This document shows positions 42,984-50,657 of a DNA stretch of 64,000 bases, one piece after another. Within the stretch, counting starts at the first letter, position 1. Each line of letters opens with the position of its first letter. Below the pieces are notes generated by a model. The model was not told the DNA's origin, searched no databases, and worked only from the letters and a program-made list of their open reading frames with translations. The position numbers and the translations under genes are program-made. This DNA comes from JBDRMV01 sp043825615. GTDB taxonomy: Bacteria; CG03. Location: positions 1 through 64,000 of the forward strand of contig JBDRRS010000018.1 in the NCBI GenBank assembly GCA_043825615.1, given 5' to 3'.

Positions 42984-43877
42984 ATGATTTTCCGGTTTTT
43001 TCTGGTGTTTTTTCTGGCTTCAAACATGTACGCGCTGACGGCGGAAGAGTTCCGTGAAAAACTTTCTTCACCGAGAGACCTCCAGCGCCGGCAGGCGGTC
43101 TACGAAATTATTCATTCAACGCTGCCGGAGGCAATTGCGGTGGAACTCCTCGGAAGCGCGGTTTATGACAAAGACATTTTTACCAGAAGAATGGCTATTT
43201 CGGGCCTTGGAAAGTTCGAGGATGAAGAAGCCGTTGAGGTTTTGAAAAGCGTTCTTGAGGACGAGACCGCAATCATCAGGTCGGACGCCGTAAGGGCTCT
43301 GGCAAATTTTCCGGCAGAAATGGTTAAAGAAGACATTGTGTGGATGCTCGGCGACAAAAATTTTATTGTTGTAAAAGAAGCGTTGAACGCCGTGGCGAAA
43401 CTTAAAATAACCGATGCGGAAGAAGAAGTTATGAAATTTTTGAAGAGCAGGAATGAGATTGTAAGAACTGCGGCGGTTGACTGCGCCTCCGCCATGGCTC
43501 TCGGAGATGCATACAAAACAATCAGGCAAATTGCGGAGGACGGCCTGTCCGCTGCCTGCCGCAAAAATGCATTGAATGCTCTGGTTGAAATAAAGCCGGA
43601 GGAACAGCAGAAGGTCTTGAAGGAATTTTTGAAGGACGACAACCTCGAGGTCGCTCTTGAAGCGGCTTTTATTCTCGCAAAAAAATTTGACCCGTCAGGT
43701 AAAAAAATTGTTTCAGAAGCAGTAAAAAATGACGAGCCGCAAATCCGCATCGATGCGGCAAAGATACTTCTTTACTACGACGACGAAGAAAGCAGGGTTC
43801 TTCTGAAAACTCTGCTGAACGACCGCGATAAAACGGTCAGGGATTTTGTAAAAAATAATATGGGGGAGGAAAGATGA
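42984..43877 (+). CDS. Exported HEAT-repeat protein A
   Basis: This 297-residue protein has a signal peptide (IFRFFLVFFLASNMYA) and about seven HEAT/PBS-lyase-like helical repeats (for example IFTRRMAISGLGKFEDEEAVEVLKSV written here only in part as RRMAISGLGKFEDEEA). HEAT arrays bind other proteins. No enzymatic residues are seen, so it is probably a periplasmic scaffold. ATG42984 is chosen over TTG42948 because the signal peptide starts there. It overlaps the next HEAT gene as ATGA. Confidence 0.78.
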   Translation: MIFRFFLVFFLASNMYALTAEEFREKLSSPRDLQRRQAVYEIIHSTLPEAIAVELLGSAVYDKDIFTRRMAISGLGKFEDEEAVEVLKSVLEDETAIIRSDAVRALANFPAEMVKEDIVWMLGDKNFIVVKEALNAVAKLKITDAEEEVMKFLKSRNEIVRTAAVDCASAMALGDAYKTIRQIAEDGLSAACRKNALNALVEIKPEEQQKVLKEFLKDDNLEVALEAAFILAKKFDPSGKKIVSEAVKNDEPQIRIDAAKILLYYDDEESRVLLKTLLNDRDKTVRDFVKNNMGEER

Positions 43878-44824
43878 GAAAAATTTTGTGTCTTTTGGTT
43901 TTTTATGGTTTTGCGTCGGCGCAGCCCGAACTTCAGAAAAAATTTGAACTCCTGGAAAGCACATCTATTGCGGTGCGGAGAGAAGCGGTGATGCAAATCG
44001 GGCAAATGCGGAGTCCGACGGCGATGACCCGGCTGAGTGAAGTTCTTGAGAATGACACTGATTTCGGCGTCCGCGCTCAGGCGGCGGAAGCGCTGGGCAA
44101 TATAAGGAATAAGGCATCCACCCCCGCGCTGATAAAGGCGCTCGGCGATGAAAATAAAAATGTGAAATCGTCCGTAATTATTGCTCTGGGTTATATGAGG
44201 GACAGAAATGCCGTTGACCCGTTATTAAGTTTTCTCGGGAAGGAGAAGGACACCGGATTAAAAATTTCCGCGATAAATGTCCTGGGCGTAATCGGGGACG
44301 AAAGGGCTCTGCCGACTTTTGCTAAATTACTGAAAGACGAAAATCCGAGAATAAAAACGATTTCCGCTCAGGCGCTCGGCCGACTGAGAAACCCGGCGGC
44401 GGTTGAACCGCTGCTTGAATCTTCAAAAGATGAAACCCGCAACGTCCGCCTTTACTCGGTCCGCGCTCTCGGCGAAATCGGAGACAAAAGCGCCGTGAAA
44501 GGGCTTGAGAAACTCCTTAAGACGGAAAAAGACGACAATGTAAAAATCGCGATTTCCCATTCCCTTGGCCGGCTTGGAAGCGCCGTGGGCTTTTCCGTCG
44601 CTCTTTCGGCCGCCAGCTCTTCGGATATGGCATCAAAAAAAGATGGCATAAGGGCTCTCGGGGTGATAGGAAAAGTTACGCCGGAAGTGGAAAAGATTAT
44701 CATAGAGGCATGGGAAAGTCCGGACAGGGGGCTGAAAAGAGATGCCGAAATGGCGGCTTCCTATTTAAAAATAAAACTTCCGGAACCGGCGCAGGAAAAA
44801 GAGACCAAGAAAGAAAATAAATAG
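43874..44824 (+). CDS. Exported HEAT-repeat protein B
   Basis: This 316-residue protein has a signal peptide (RKILCLLVFYGFASA) and about eight HEAT repeats of roughly 31 residues with the core RAQAAEALGNI and VRLYSVRALGEIGDKSA. It is probably a relative of the gene directly upstream, with which it overlaps as ATGA after a GGGGGAGGAAAG ribosome site. The paired exported arrays may form a heteromeric scaffold; partner unknown. A charged EKETKKENK tail ends the protein. Confidence 0.8.
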   Translation: MRKILCLLVFYGFASAQPELQKKFELLESTSIAVRREAVMQIGQMRSPTAMTRLSEVLENDTDFGVRAQAAEALGNIRNKASTPALIKALGDENKNVKSSVIIALGYMRDRNAVDPLLSFLGKEKDTGLKISAINVLGVIGDERALPTFAKLLKDENPRIKTISAQALGRLRNPAAVEPLLESSKDETRNVRLYSVRALGEIGDKSAVKGLEKLLKTEKDDNVKIAISHSLGRLGSAVGFSVALSAASSSDMASKKDGIRALGVIGKVTPEVEKIIIEAWESPDRGLKRDAEMAASYLKIKLPEPAQEKETKKENK

Positions 44825-44909
44825 CACCCGTTGGTTTCACCATCCCGGGCAGCGAAGCGGGGAGCGACGGACGGGGGGTCTTTAACGGGATAAATCTAAT
44901 GGGGGAATA

Positions 44910-47417
44910 ATGCCGAAACAAAAAAGGTCTGTTTATTTAACCGAAAAGCAGTTTAAAAACGAAGCGCGGAAATGCGAATACTGCGAGGAAAAGCCCTGCG
45001 AAAATGCCTGTCCGGCGAACTGTTCTCCTTTTGATTTTATAATGGCGGCGAAAGCCGGAGAACCGCAGGATTACTTCAGAGCGGCGTCCATTATTATGAA
45101 AAACAATCCTTTGGGCGGCGTCTGCGGAATGGTCTGTCCCGACAGGCACTGCATGGCAAAATGTTCTCACAAGGATTTTGACGGTTCTGTTAAAATTCCG
45201 GAAGTTCAGGCATACATCATACAAAAAGCGAAAGACCTCGGCGGAATTCCGGGTTTCGCGCCGGCGAAATTAAACGGGAAAAAAATTGCCGTTGTGGGCG
45301 CCGGGCCCGCCGGTCTTGCCGCCGCGGCTGTTCTCGCGCAGAAGGGTTATAGAGTTGTTGTCTTCGAGAAAAGCCGAACTTCAGGAGGCGCCTGTAATCT
45401 CATTCCCGGTTTCCGCCTTGACAGAAAAATAATCAATACGGATGTGGATTTTATAAAATCGCTCAGCAACTTAGAAATAAGAACGGGGCGGAATATCGGC
45501 AATCCGGCAGCCCTTCTTAAAAAGGGCTACAAAGCCGTAATCGCCGCTCCGGGTCTTTGGAGACCGATAATGCCCGGCATGGAAAATCAGGAGAAAGCGG
45601 TAAACGTCATAGATTATCTGAGCAATCCGAAAAAATACAAATTCAGGGGCAGAGTTGCGATTATAGGAGGCGGAGCGACTGCTGTTGACTGCGCTGTGAC
45701 GGCAAAAAAGAACGGCGCAAAAAAAGTTGAGATGTTCGTTCTTGAAACGGTTTCCGAAATGCCTCTCACCGCCGGAGAAAGAGAGGAACTGCTTGAAAAC
45801 GGCATTGAACTTACAAACAGAACTTCGGTTACGGCGATTAAGGCAACAGGCGGTAAAATCTCGGGCATTCGGACGGTCAAGGTTGATTTGCCTGCGGGAA
45901 AAAAATTCTCTCTCGGAGATTTGAAAAAAATCACGGGCACGGAACAGGAGAGAAGCGATATAAAGAATGTTATTATTGCCATCGGAACCCGCCCTGAAAA
46001 CCGCTTTGTTAAAGCCGGAGGAGTATTTTTTGCCGGGGACTACGCAAACGGACCTGCGACGGTTGCGGAAGCTGTCGCCTCGGGTAAAAATGCCGCGGCC
46101 GCTGCGGACGCTTATATCGGCAGAAAAAACCCGGAAAAAACAGAAAGTGATGTAAAAAGCGGAGTAGAACTTGACGGATATAATGCCTTGCCTGTGCCTC
46201 TTGAAACTGATTTTTTCGGCAGGAAAATAAGGTCTCCTTTTCTTCTGTCTGCCGCGCCGCCTTCCGACGGATATGACCAGATGAAACAGGCATACGAGCA
46301 CGGCTGGGCGGGCGGAATTATGAAAACGTCTTTTGACGGTGTGCCCATACACATCCCCGGCGAATATATGCATACTTTCAGCGAAACGACTTACGGAAAC
46401 TGCGATAATGTTTCGGGACACACTCTTTCAAGGGTCTGCGGGGAAGTGCGGCGGCTTGTAAAAGAGTTTCCGGACCGCCTCACGATGGCGTCAACCGGCG
46501 GGCCCGTAACGGGTAACGGCAAGGAAGACAGAAAGGGCTGGCAGGCAAACACGGGGAAACTGGAAGAAGCCGGAGTCATGGGAATAGAATACAGTTTATC
46601 CTGTCCGCAGGGCGGCGACGGGACGGAAGGAGATATTGTTTCGCAGAACGCCGCTCTCACGGCGAAGATTATCGGCTGGATTATGGAAGTATCCGCTCCG
46701 GAGATACCGAAACTTTTCAAACTGACGGGCGCTGTGACCTCTATCGTGCCCATCGTCAGAGCCATAAAAGAAGTGCTGGATAAATATCCGGGAAAGAAAG
46801 CCGGCATTACGCTCGCAAACACTTTTCCCGTTGTTGATTTTCGGGCGGGGGTCCGCCGCGGCGGGAAAAAATGGGATGAGGCGATTGTCTTCGGTATGAG
46901 CGGCGAAGGCGTTGCGCCGATAAGCTACAACACTCTTATAAACGCAATGCCGGTTGGTTTGACGATATCGGGGAACGGCGGCCCGATGAATTATAAACAG
47001 GCAGCGCACTTTCTCGCGATAGGCGTGAAAACGGTGCAGTTCTGCACGCTCCCGACGAAATACGGCTACGGAATTTACAATGAACTTGCGAGCGGCGTGA
47101 GTTATCTTATGAAACAGAGAGGAATAAAGTCCATGAAAGAACTCATAGGCATTGCCCGGCCGGATACCGTGACGGATTTTATGGCGCTTACGCCGACAAA
47201 AAAAATATCTTCTCTCATAGACAAAGAACTTTGCCTCAAATGCGGCAACTGCTCAAGGTGTCCGTACCAGGCAATAACATTGAGCAGCAAGGGTTATCCC
47301 GAAACGGATGCGGGCAAATGCATCGGCTGTTCCATCTGCATGAAAAAATGTTTTACCGGCGCTCTTGAAATGCGCGACAGAACCCCCGAAGAATTAAAAC
47401 AACTAAAAGAAGATTAA
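44910..47417 (+). CDS. Dihydropyrimidine-dehydrogenase-like PreT-PreA fusion
   Basis: In order this 835-residue protein has an N-terminal Fe-S domain (CEYCEEKPCENACPANC, CGMVCPDRHCMAKC), an FAD fold (VVGAGPAGLAAAAVL), an NADPH fold (AIIGGGATAVDCA), a dihydroorotate-dehydrogenase-like FMN barrel (from about residue 430) and two C-terminal [4Fe-4S] motifs (CLKCGNCSRCP, CIGCSICMKKC). This is the layout of mammalian dihydropyrimidine dehydrogenase; most bacteria split it into PreT and PreA. The active-site loop reads SCPQGGDGTEGDIVSQ, lacking the usual catalytic Cys of the ACGQ segment. The substrate may therefore differ. The SsnA-like gene follows after about 40 bases. Confidence 0.88.
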   Translation: MPKQKRSVYLTEKQFKNEARKCEYCEEKPCENACPANCSPFDFIMAAKAGEPQDYFRAASIIMKNNPLGGVCGMVCPDRHCMAKCSHKDFDGSVKIPEVQAYIIQKAKDLGGIPGFAPAKLNGKKIAVVGAGPAGLAAAAVLAQKGYRVVVFEKSRTSGGACNLIPGFRLDRKIINTDVDFIKSLSNLEIRTGRNIGNPAALLKKGYKAVIAAPGLWRPIMPGMENQEKAVNVIDYLSNPKKYKFRGRVAIIGGGATAVDCAVTAKKNGAKKVEMFVLETVSEMPLTAGEREELLENGIELTNRTSVTAIKATGGKISGIRTVKVDLPAGKKFSLGDLKKITGTEQERSDIKNVIIAIGTRPENRFVKAGGVFFAGDYANGPATVAEAVASGKNAAAAADAYIGRKNPEKTESDVKSGVELDGYNALPVPLETDFFGRKIRSPFLLSAAPPSDGYDQMKQAYEHGWAGGIMKTSFDGVPIHIPGEYMHTFSETTYGNCDNVSGHTLSRVCGEVRRLVKEFPDRLTMASTGGPVTGNGKEDRKGWQANTGKLEEAGVMGIEYSLSCPQGGDGTEGDIVSQNAALTAKIIGWIMEVSAPEIPKLFKLTGAVTSIVPIVRAIKEVLDKYPGKKAGITLANTFPVVDFRAGVRRGGKKWDEAIVFGMSGEGVAPISYNTLINAMPVGLTISGNGGPMNYKQAAHFLAIGVKTVQFCTLPTKYGYGIYNELASGVSYLMKQRGIKSMKELIGIARPDTVTDFMALTPTKKISSLIDKELCLKCGNCSRCPYQAITLSSKGYPETDAGKCIGCSICMKKCFTGALEMRDRTPEELKQLKED

Positions 47418-47459
47418 TTGTAGTCGCACGCCTATGTGTATCTCATTCGAGGAGAATTT

Positions 47460-48788
47460 ATGAATAGAATTTTAATTAAGAACGGAACGGTGTTTGACGG
47501 GAAAAATGTAAGGAAGGCGGATGTCTATATCAAGGATGGTAAGATAGATGCCGTCGCTTCTAAAATAAAAAGGAGCGGTGTTGAGGCGATAGACGCTTCG
47601 GGCAAAGTTGTCCTTCCGGGTTTTATCTGCGCGCATCATCATCTTTATTCCACGATGGCGCGCGGCATGGGTATTCCCGGCGTTCCTGCGAAGAATTTTA
47701 ATGAAGTGCTTGACCGTCTCTGGTGGCCGCTTGACAGGGCGCTGAGCGAGGAAGATATTTATCTTTCTTCTCTTTACGCTCTCGGAGAATGCATACGATG
47801 GGGGACGACAACAATAATAGACCATCATGAAAGCCAGAATTTTCAGACAGGTTCTCTTGATACTATAATGAAAGCGGTTGAAAAAGCGGGCATAAGAACC
47901 GCGCTCACTCTTGGTTCAAGCGACAGGTACGGCAAAGGTCTTGAGGGTGTTAGGGAAAACGGGAGATTTCTGAAAAAACTTAAAAAAGAAAATCATCCGC
48001 TCATCAGATGCATGGCAGGGCTCCACGCGGCTTTTACGGTAAATGATGAAACCTTGGATGCATCGGTAAAACTTGCGAAGGAATATAACTGCGGTCTGCA
48101 CGTTCATGTCGCCGAGGCGGAATCCGACGAGGTCTATTCCGTCAGGAAACACAAAATGAGAATAGTAGAGCGTCTTAATAAATTCGGCGCTCTCGGAAAA
48201 AAGACAATTCTTGTCCACTGCGTGCATGTCAACGACAGGGAAATAGCGCTGATGAAAAAGACGGATACCGTCGCGGTCCACAACCCCGAATCCAACATGA
48301 ACAATGCCGTCGGCTGGGCGGATGTGCTCAAAATGATGAAAAAGGGAATTCTCACGGGGCTCGGCAGCGACGGGATGAGTTCAAACATGCTCCAGCAATT
48401 ACGCTGCGCGTATCTGATAGCGCGCCACGCCAAGGGAGACCCGAGGGTTGGATTTATGGAAGCCCCGCAGATGCTTCTTCAGAACAATGCAGAGATTGCC
48501 TCCCGCATTTTCGGCGGCTCATTCGGCGTCATTACAAAAGGCAAACCCGCCGATATTGCCGTTATGGATTATCTTCCGCCTACGCCGCTTAATTCGGGCA
48601 ATTTCCTGGGCCATCTGATTTTCGGCCTTGTTAACTGCCAGGTTGATACGACAATCGCAAACGGCAGAATACTTATGAAGAACAAAAAAATTCTTTCTTT
48701 TGACGAGAAAAAACTTTCGGAAGCGATATCAAAAAGAGCACCGGAATTCTGGAAAAAATTCAACAGAGAAGCCGCAGGGGAAAAATAG
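47460..48788 (+). CDS. SsnA-like amidohydrolase/aminohydrolase
   Basis: This 442-residue enzyme belongs to the metal-dependent amidohydrolase superfamily near SsnA, guanine deaminase and triazine hydrolases. Metal ligands appear as HHH in FICAHHHLYST, His in LHVHVAEAESDE, His in ILVHCVHV and Asp in GLGSDGMSSN. Whole-protein resemblance to SsnA is strong by eye (WWPLDRALSEE, TTIIDHHES, NPESNMNN). SsnA occurs in purine and selenium-linked clusters, usually beside Fe-S oxidoreductases, as here. ATG47460 has a GAGGAG ribosome site; the reading from 47436 lacks one. Confidence 0.88.
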   Translation: MNRILIKNGTVFDGKNVRKADVYIKDGKIDAVASKIKRSGVEAIDASGKVVLPGFICAHHHLYSTMARGMGIPGVPAKNFNEVLDRLWWPLDRALSEEDIYLSSLYALGECIRWGTTTIIDHHESQNFQTGSLDTIMKAVEKAGIRTALTLGSSDRYGKGLEGVRENGRFLKKLKKENHPLIRCMAGLHAAFTVNDETLDASVKLAKEYNCGLHVHVAEAESDEVYSVRKHKMRIVERLNKFGALGKKTILVHCVHVNDREIALMKKTDTVAVHNPESNMNNAVGWADVLKMMKKGILTGLGSDGMSSNMLQQLRCAYLIARHAKGDPRVGFMEAPQMLLQNNAEIASRIFGGSFGVITKGKPADIAVMDYLPPTPLNSGNFLGHLIFGLVNCQVDTTIANGRILMKNKKILSFDEKKLSEAISKRAPEFWKKFNREAAGEK

Positions 48789-48824
48789 TATTGCTTACTT
48801 TTGTAAAGGCACCCCTGCTTGAAA

Positions 48825-49496
48825 ATGAAAAGACCAAAAGTAATTATACATAGTTCAATAAGCCTGGACGGCTCGCTGCTTGGGTTTGAAGTTGATATGC
48901 AGCAGCATTACCAGATTGCCGGCAGTTATAAAGCGGATATTCACCTTATAGGTTCCAATACCATAAAAGCAGGAATAGACATGTTCTGCCCGAAGATTCC
49001 CAAAGAAAAAAAAGAGGATTTTATAAAACCGAAAAGAGATAAAAATCTGCCATTCTGGGTTATTCCTGATACAAAAGGCAAACTCAAAGGATTACACCAC
49101 ATAAACAGACGGTTTGAATTTTGCAGAGATATAATTGTACTTGTTTCCAAAAGCACGCCGGAAGATTATCTCAACTATTTGAAAGAACGGAATTACGATT
49201 ATCATATTGCCGGCGAAAAGCAAGTTGATTACACACAAGTTCTGAATCTTCTCGTGAAGCAATATAATGCCAAAACTATTTTGACGGATACGGGAAAAAT
49301 ACTTAATTGCATCCTGCTGAATAAAGGGCTTGTTGACGAGATAAGTTTGCTTATACATCCTGTTATTGTCGGCAAAAACCAATATACTTTGCTTAGCGAA
49401 ATAGATAATAATAAAAATTTGCAACTGGTTAGAACTAAAGTAGTGGATAAAAATAAATTATGGCTGGTCTACAGGATAAAAAATAAAAATGTATAA
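48825..49496 (+). CDS. RibD C-terminal-domain reductase (DHFR fold)
   Basis: This 223-residue protein has the pyrimidine reductase fold of RibD-C: IHSSISLDGSLLG at the N-terminus, IGSNTIKAG in the NADPH-binding region and EISLLIHPVIVGK near the end. Some members reduce riboflavin precursors; others are of unknown role. The deaminase half of RibD is missing, and no riboflavin gene is near. Its sequence is clearly more AT-rich than the neighbours, which suggests transfer. ATG48825 follows TTG48819; neither has a strong ribosome site. Confidence 0.82.
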   Translation: MKRPKVIIHSSISLDGSLLGFEVDMQQHYQIAGSYKADIHLIGSNTIKAGIDMFCPKIPKEKKEDFIKPKRDKNLPFWVIPDTKGKLKGLHHINRRFEFCRDIIVLVSKSTPEDYLNYLKERNYDYHIAGEKQVDYTQVLNLLVKQYNAKTILTDTGKILNCILLNKGLVDEISLLIHPVIVGKNQYTLLSEIDNNKNLQLVRTKVVDKNKLWLVYRIKNKNV

Positions 49497-49560
49497 CAAC
49501 CCGTTCCTCCAGCCATCGCTTTGCCGCGCCGCTGAATTCAATTGGTAACGTCTGTCTATT

Positions 49561-49791
49561 ATGGGAAAGAGAAAAAAAGATACGGATAACGCGGGAGTGA
49601 AGACAAGCAGGATAAAGTGGTGCGACCCGGCGTGCCCTTATGCCGCCTGGCCGGATTCGGACGCCGTGGACGGCTCCCGGACCTGCCGGACGTTTATTGC
49701 CCTTTACTGCAAAAAACTTAAAAAACTGGTCACAAAGAACTCTCCCTGCTCGGTGAAATTCGGTTCCCGCCGCCCGAAATCAAACTGGTAA
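49561..49791 (+). CDS. Small cysteine-rich protein of unknown function
   Basis: This 76-residue protein has a basic N-terminus and five cysteines in WCDPACPYAAW, SRTCRTFIALYC and KNSPC. The regular spacing and the codon use look like a real conserved gene that could bind zinc or an Fe-S cluster. I do not recognise the family. The ATG is supported only by being the first in the frame; no strong ribosome site is seen. It converges with the LolA-like gene after 26 bases. Confidence 0.6.
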   Translation: MGKRKKDTDNAGVKTSRIKWCDPACPYAAWPDSDAVDGSRTCRTFIALYCKKLKKLVTKNSPCSVKFGSRRPKSNW

Positions 49792-49817
49792 ACCGGTATC
49801 TATGCGTCCCTGTTTTT

Positions 49818-50657
49818 TCATTTCCGGAGGGATGCTTTTGAAAAAATATGTTCCGGGATTTTAACGTCAAATTCTATTGAGTCAATTATAAAAACGGTTC
49901 CTTCCCCTTTCTTGAGCGCATCTTTGAAAGTCATCTTTTTCGGGTACCAGCGTTTACCGACACGGAAGACCTCGTCTATCGTGAGGTTTTTTAAGAGTTT
50001 CCCGCTTTTTGCGAAACGCTCCTCCCTGAGGGGAAGAAATCTTTCTTTATCCACCCACATCTTCCGTCGGTGGTAGGCAACTTTCTTTTCTTTAGCCGTC
50101 AGTTCAAGGACGTAGCAGTTACGCTTGAGTATTTGTTCCTCTCCGGTCAGCTTCACGCTGTAAATCATGGTTAGTTCAGGGTCCTCCATGAAATCCTCGT
50201 ATGAGATGTCGGAACCCATCATTGAGCGGCGGAGCATATGGCCGGCTATTTTTATTATCCTGTCCGCAGACGGTGCGTATATCCAGAGTTCATCGCCAAG
50301 TTTCAGCATCTTGGTCCCTTTTTCCCTGGCAGGGGACAGGTATTCCGAAAAGGATTTACTGTTTCCCTGTATCCATGAACTCGCCTGCATCGTGCGGGTG
50401 GTGCGTCTGTCCTTTACTATCATGGTCGAGACCGACCTGCGGTTTTCGGCATTGTAGTTCTCATCAATCTTTTTAAGGATAGCTTCGCCGGACAGTTCCC
50501 CCGGATTCAGCCGCCCTCCGGCCAGTAGAATAAATAAAACCGCTATTTTTTTCACCGTATCACTTACTTTCTGATATTTAATATTTCCTGCCCGCCATTC
50601 GCCTGAAGCGAAGCCGATGGCAAGCGGGGATTTTTTATATTTGAAATTTATTTTCAT
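49818..50657 (-). CDS. LolA-like outer-membrane lipoprotein-sorting protein with a repeat-coded N-terminus
   Basis: This 279-residue protein has the beta-rich LolA/LolB-like fold pattern of outer-membrane lipoprotein-sorting proteins (VSTMIVKDRRTTRTMQASSWI, TKMLKLGDELWIYAPSADRIIKI, MWVDKERFLPLREE). It would carry a lipid or lipoprotein across the periplasm. ATG50657 overlaps the permease stop as ATGA. The first ~30 residues (SPLAIGFASGEWRAG inside) are encoded by a palindromic repeat, followed by the signal core KKIAVLFILLAGG. A GTG just before KKIAV is an alternative start. Readings beginning at 50942 are only a shadow of the permease gene. Confidence 0.8.
   Translation of the reverse strand: MKINFKYKKSPLAIGFASGEWRAGNIKYQKVSDTVKKIAVLFILLAGGRLNPGELSGEAILKKIDENYNAENRRSVSTMIVKDRRTTRTMQASSWIQGNSKSFSEYLSPAREKGTKMLKLGDELWIYAPSADRIIKIAGHMLRRSMMGSDISYEDFMEDPELTMIYSVKLTGEEQILKRNCYVLELTAKEKKVAYHRRKMWVDKERFLPLREERFAKSGKLLKNLTIDEVFRVGKRWYPKKMTFKDALKKGEGTVFIIDSIEFDVKIPEHIFSKASLRK
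50591..50629. repeat. Imperfect palindrome at the start of the LolA-like gene
   Basis: CCCGC (50591-50595) and GCGGG (50624-50628) form outer arms, with CCAT / ATGG next inside and a GAAGC-rich centre. The G/C-rich block stands out from the AT-rich flanks and encodes in-frame residues ahead of the signal peptide core. Confidence 0.55.

Noticed and set aside
45471..46421. Minus-strand open frame of 316 codons in the dehydrogenase-like gene
   Set aside because: The sense gene carries many cofactor motifs; the antisense translation is Arg/Phe-rich and featureless.
44910..47417. YgfK-type selenium-linked oxidoreductase
   Set aside because: YgfK, as I recall it, has the FMN-like barrel first; here the Fe-S/FAD part comes first, as in dihydropyrimidine dehydrogenase, and no molybdenum or selenium genes are near.
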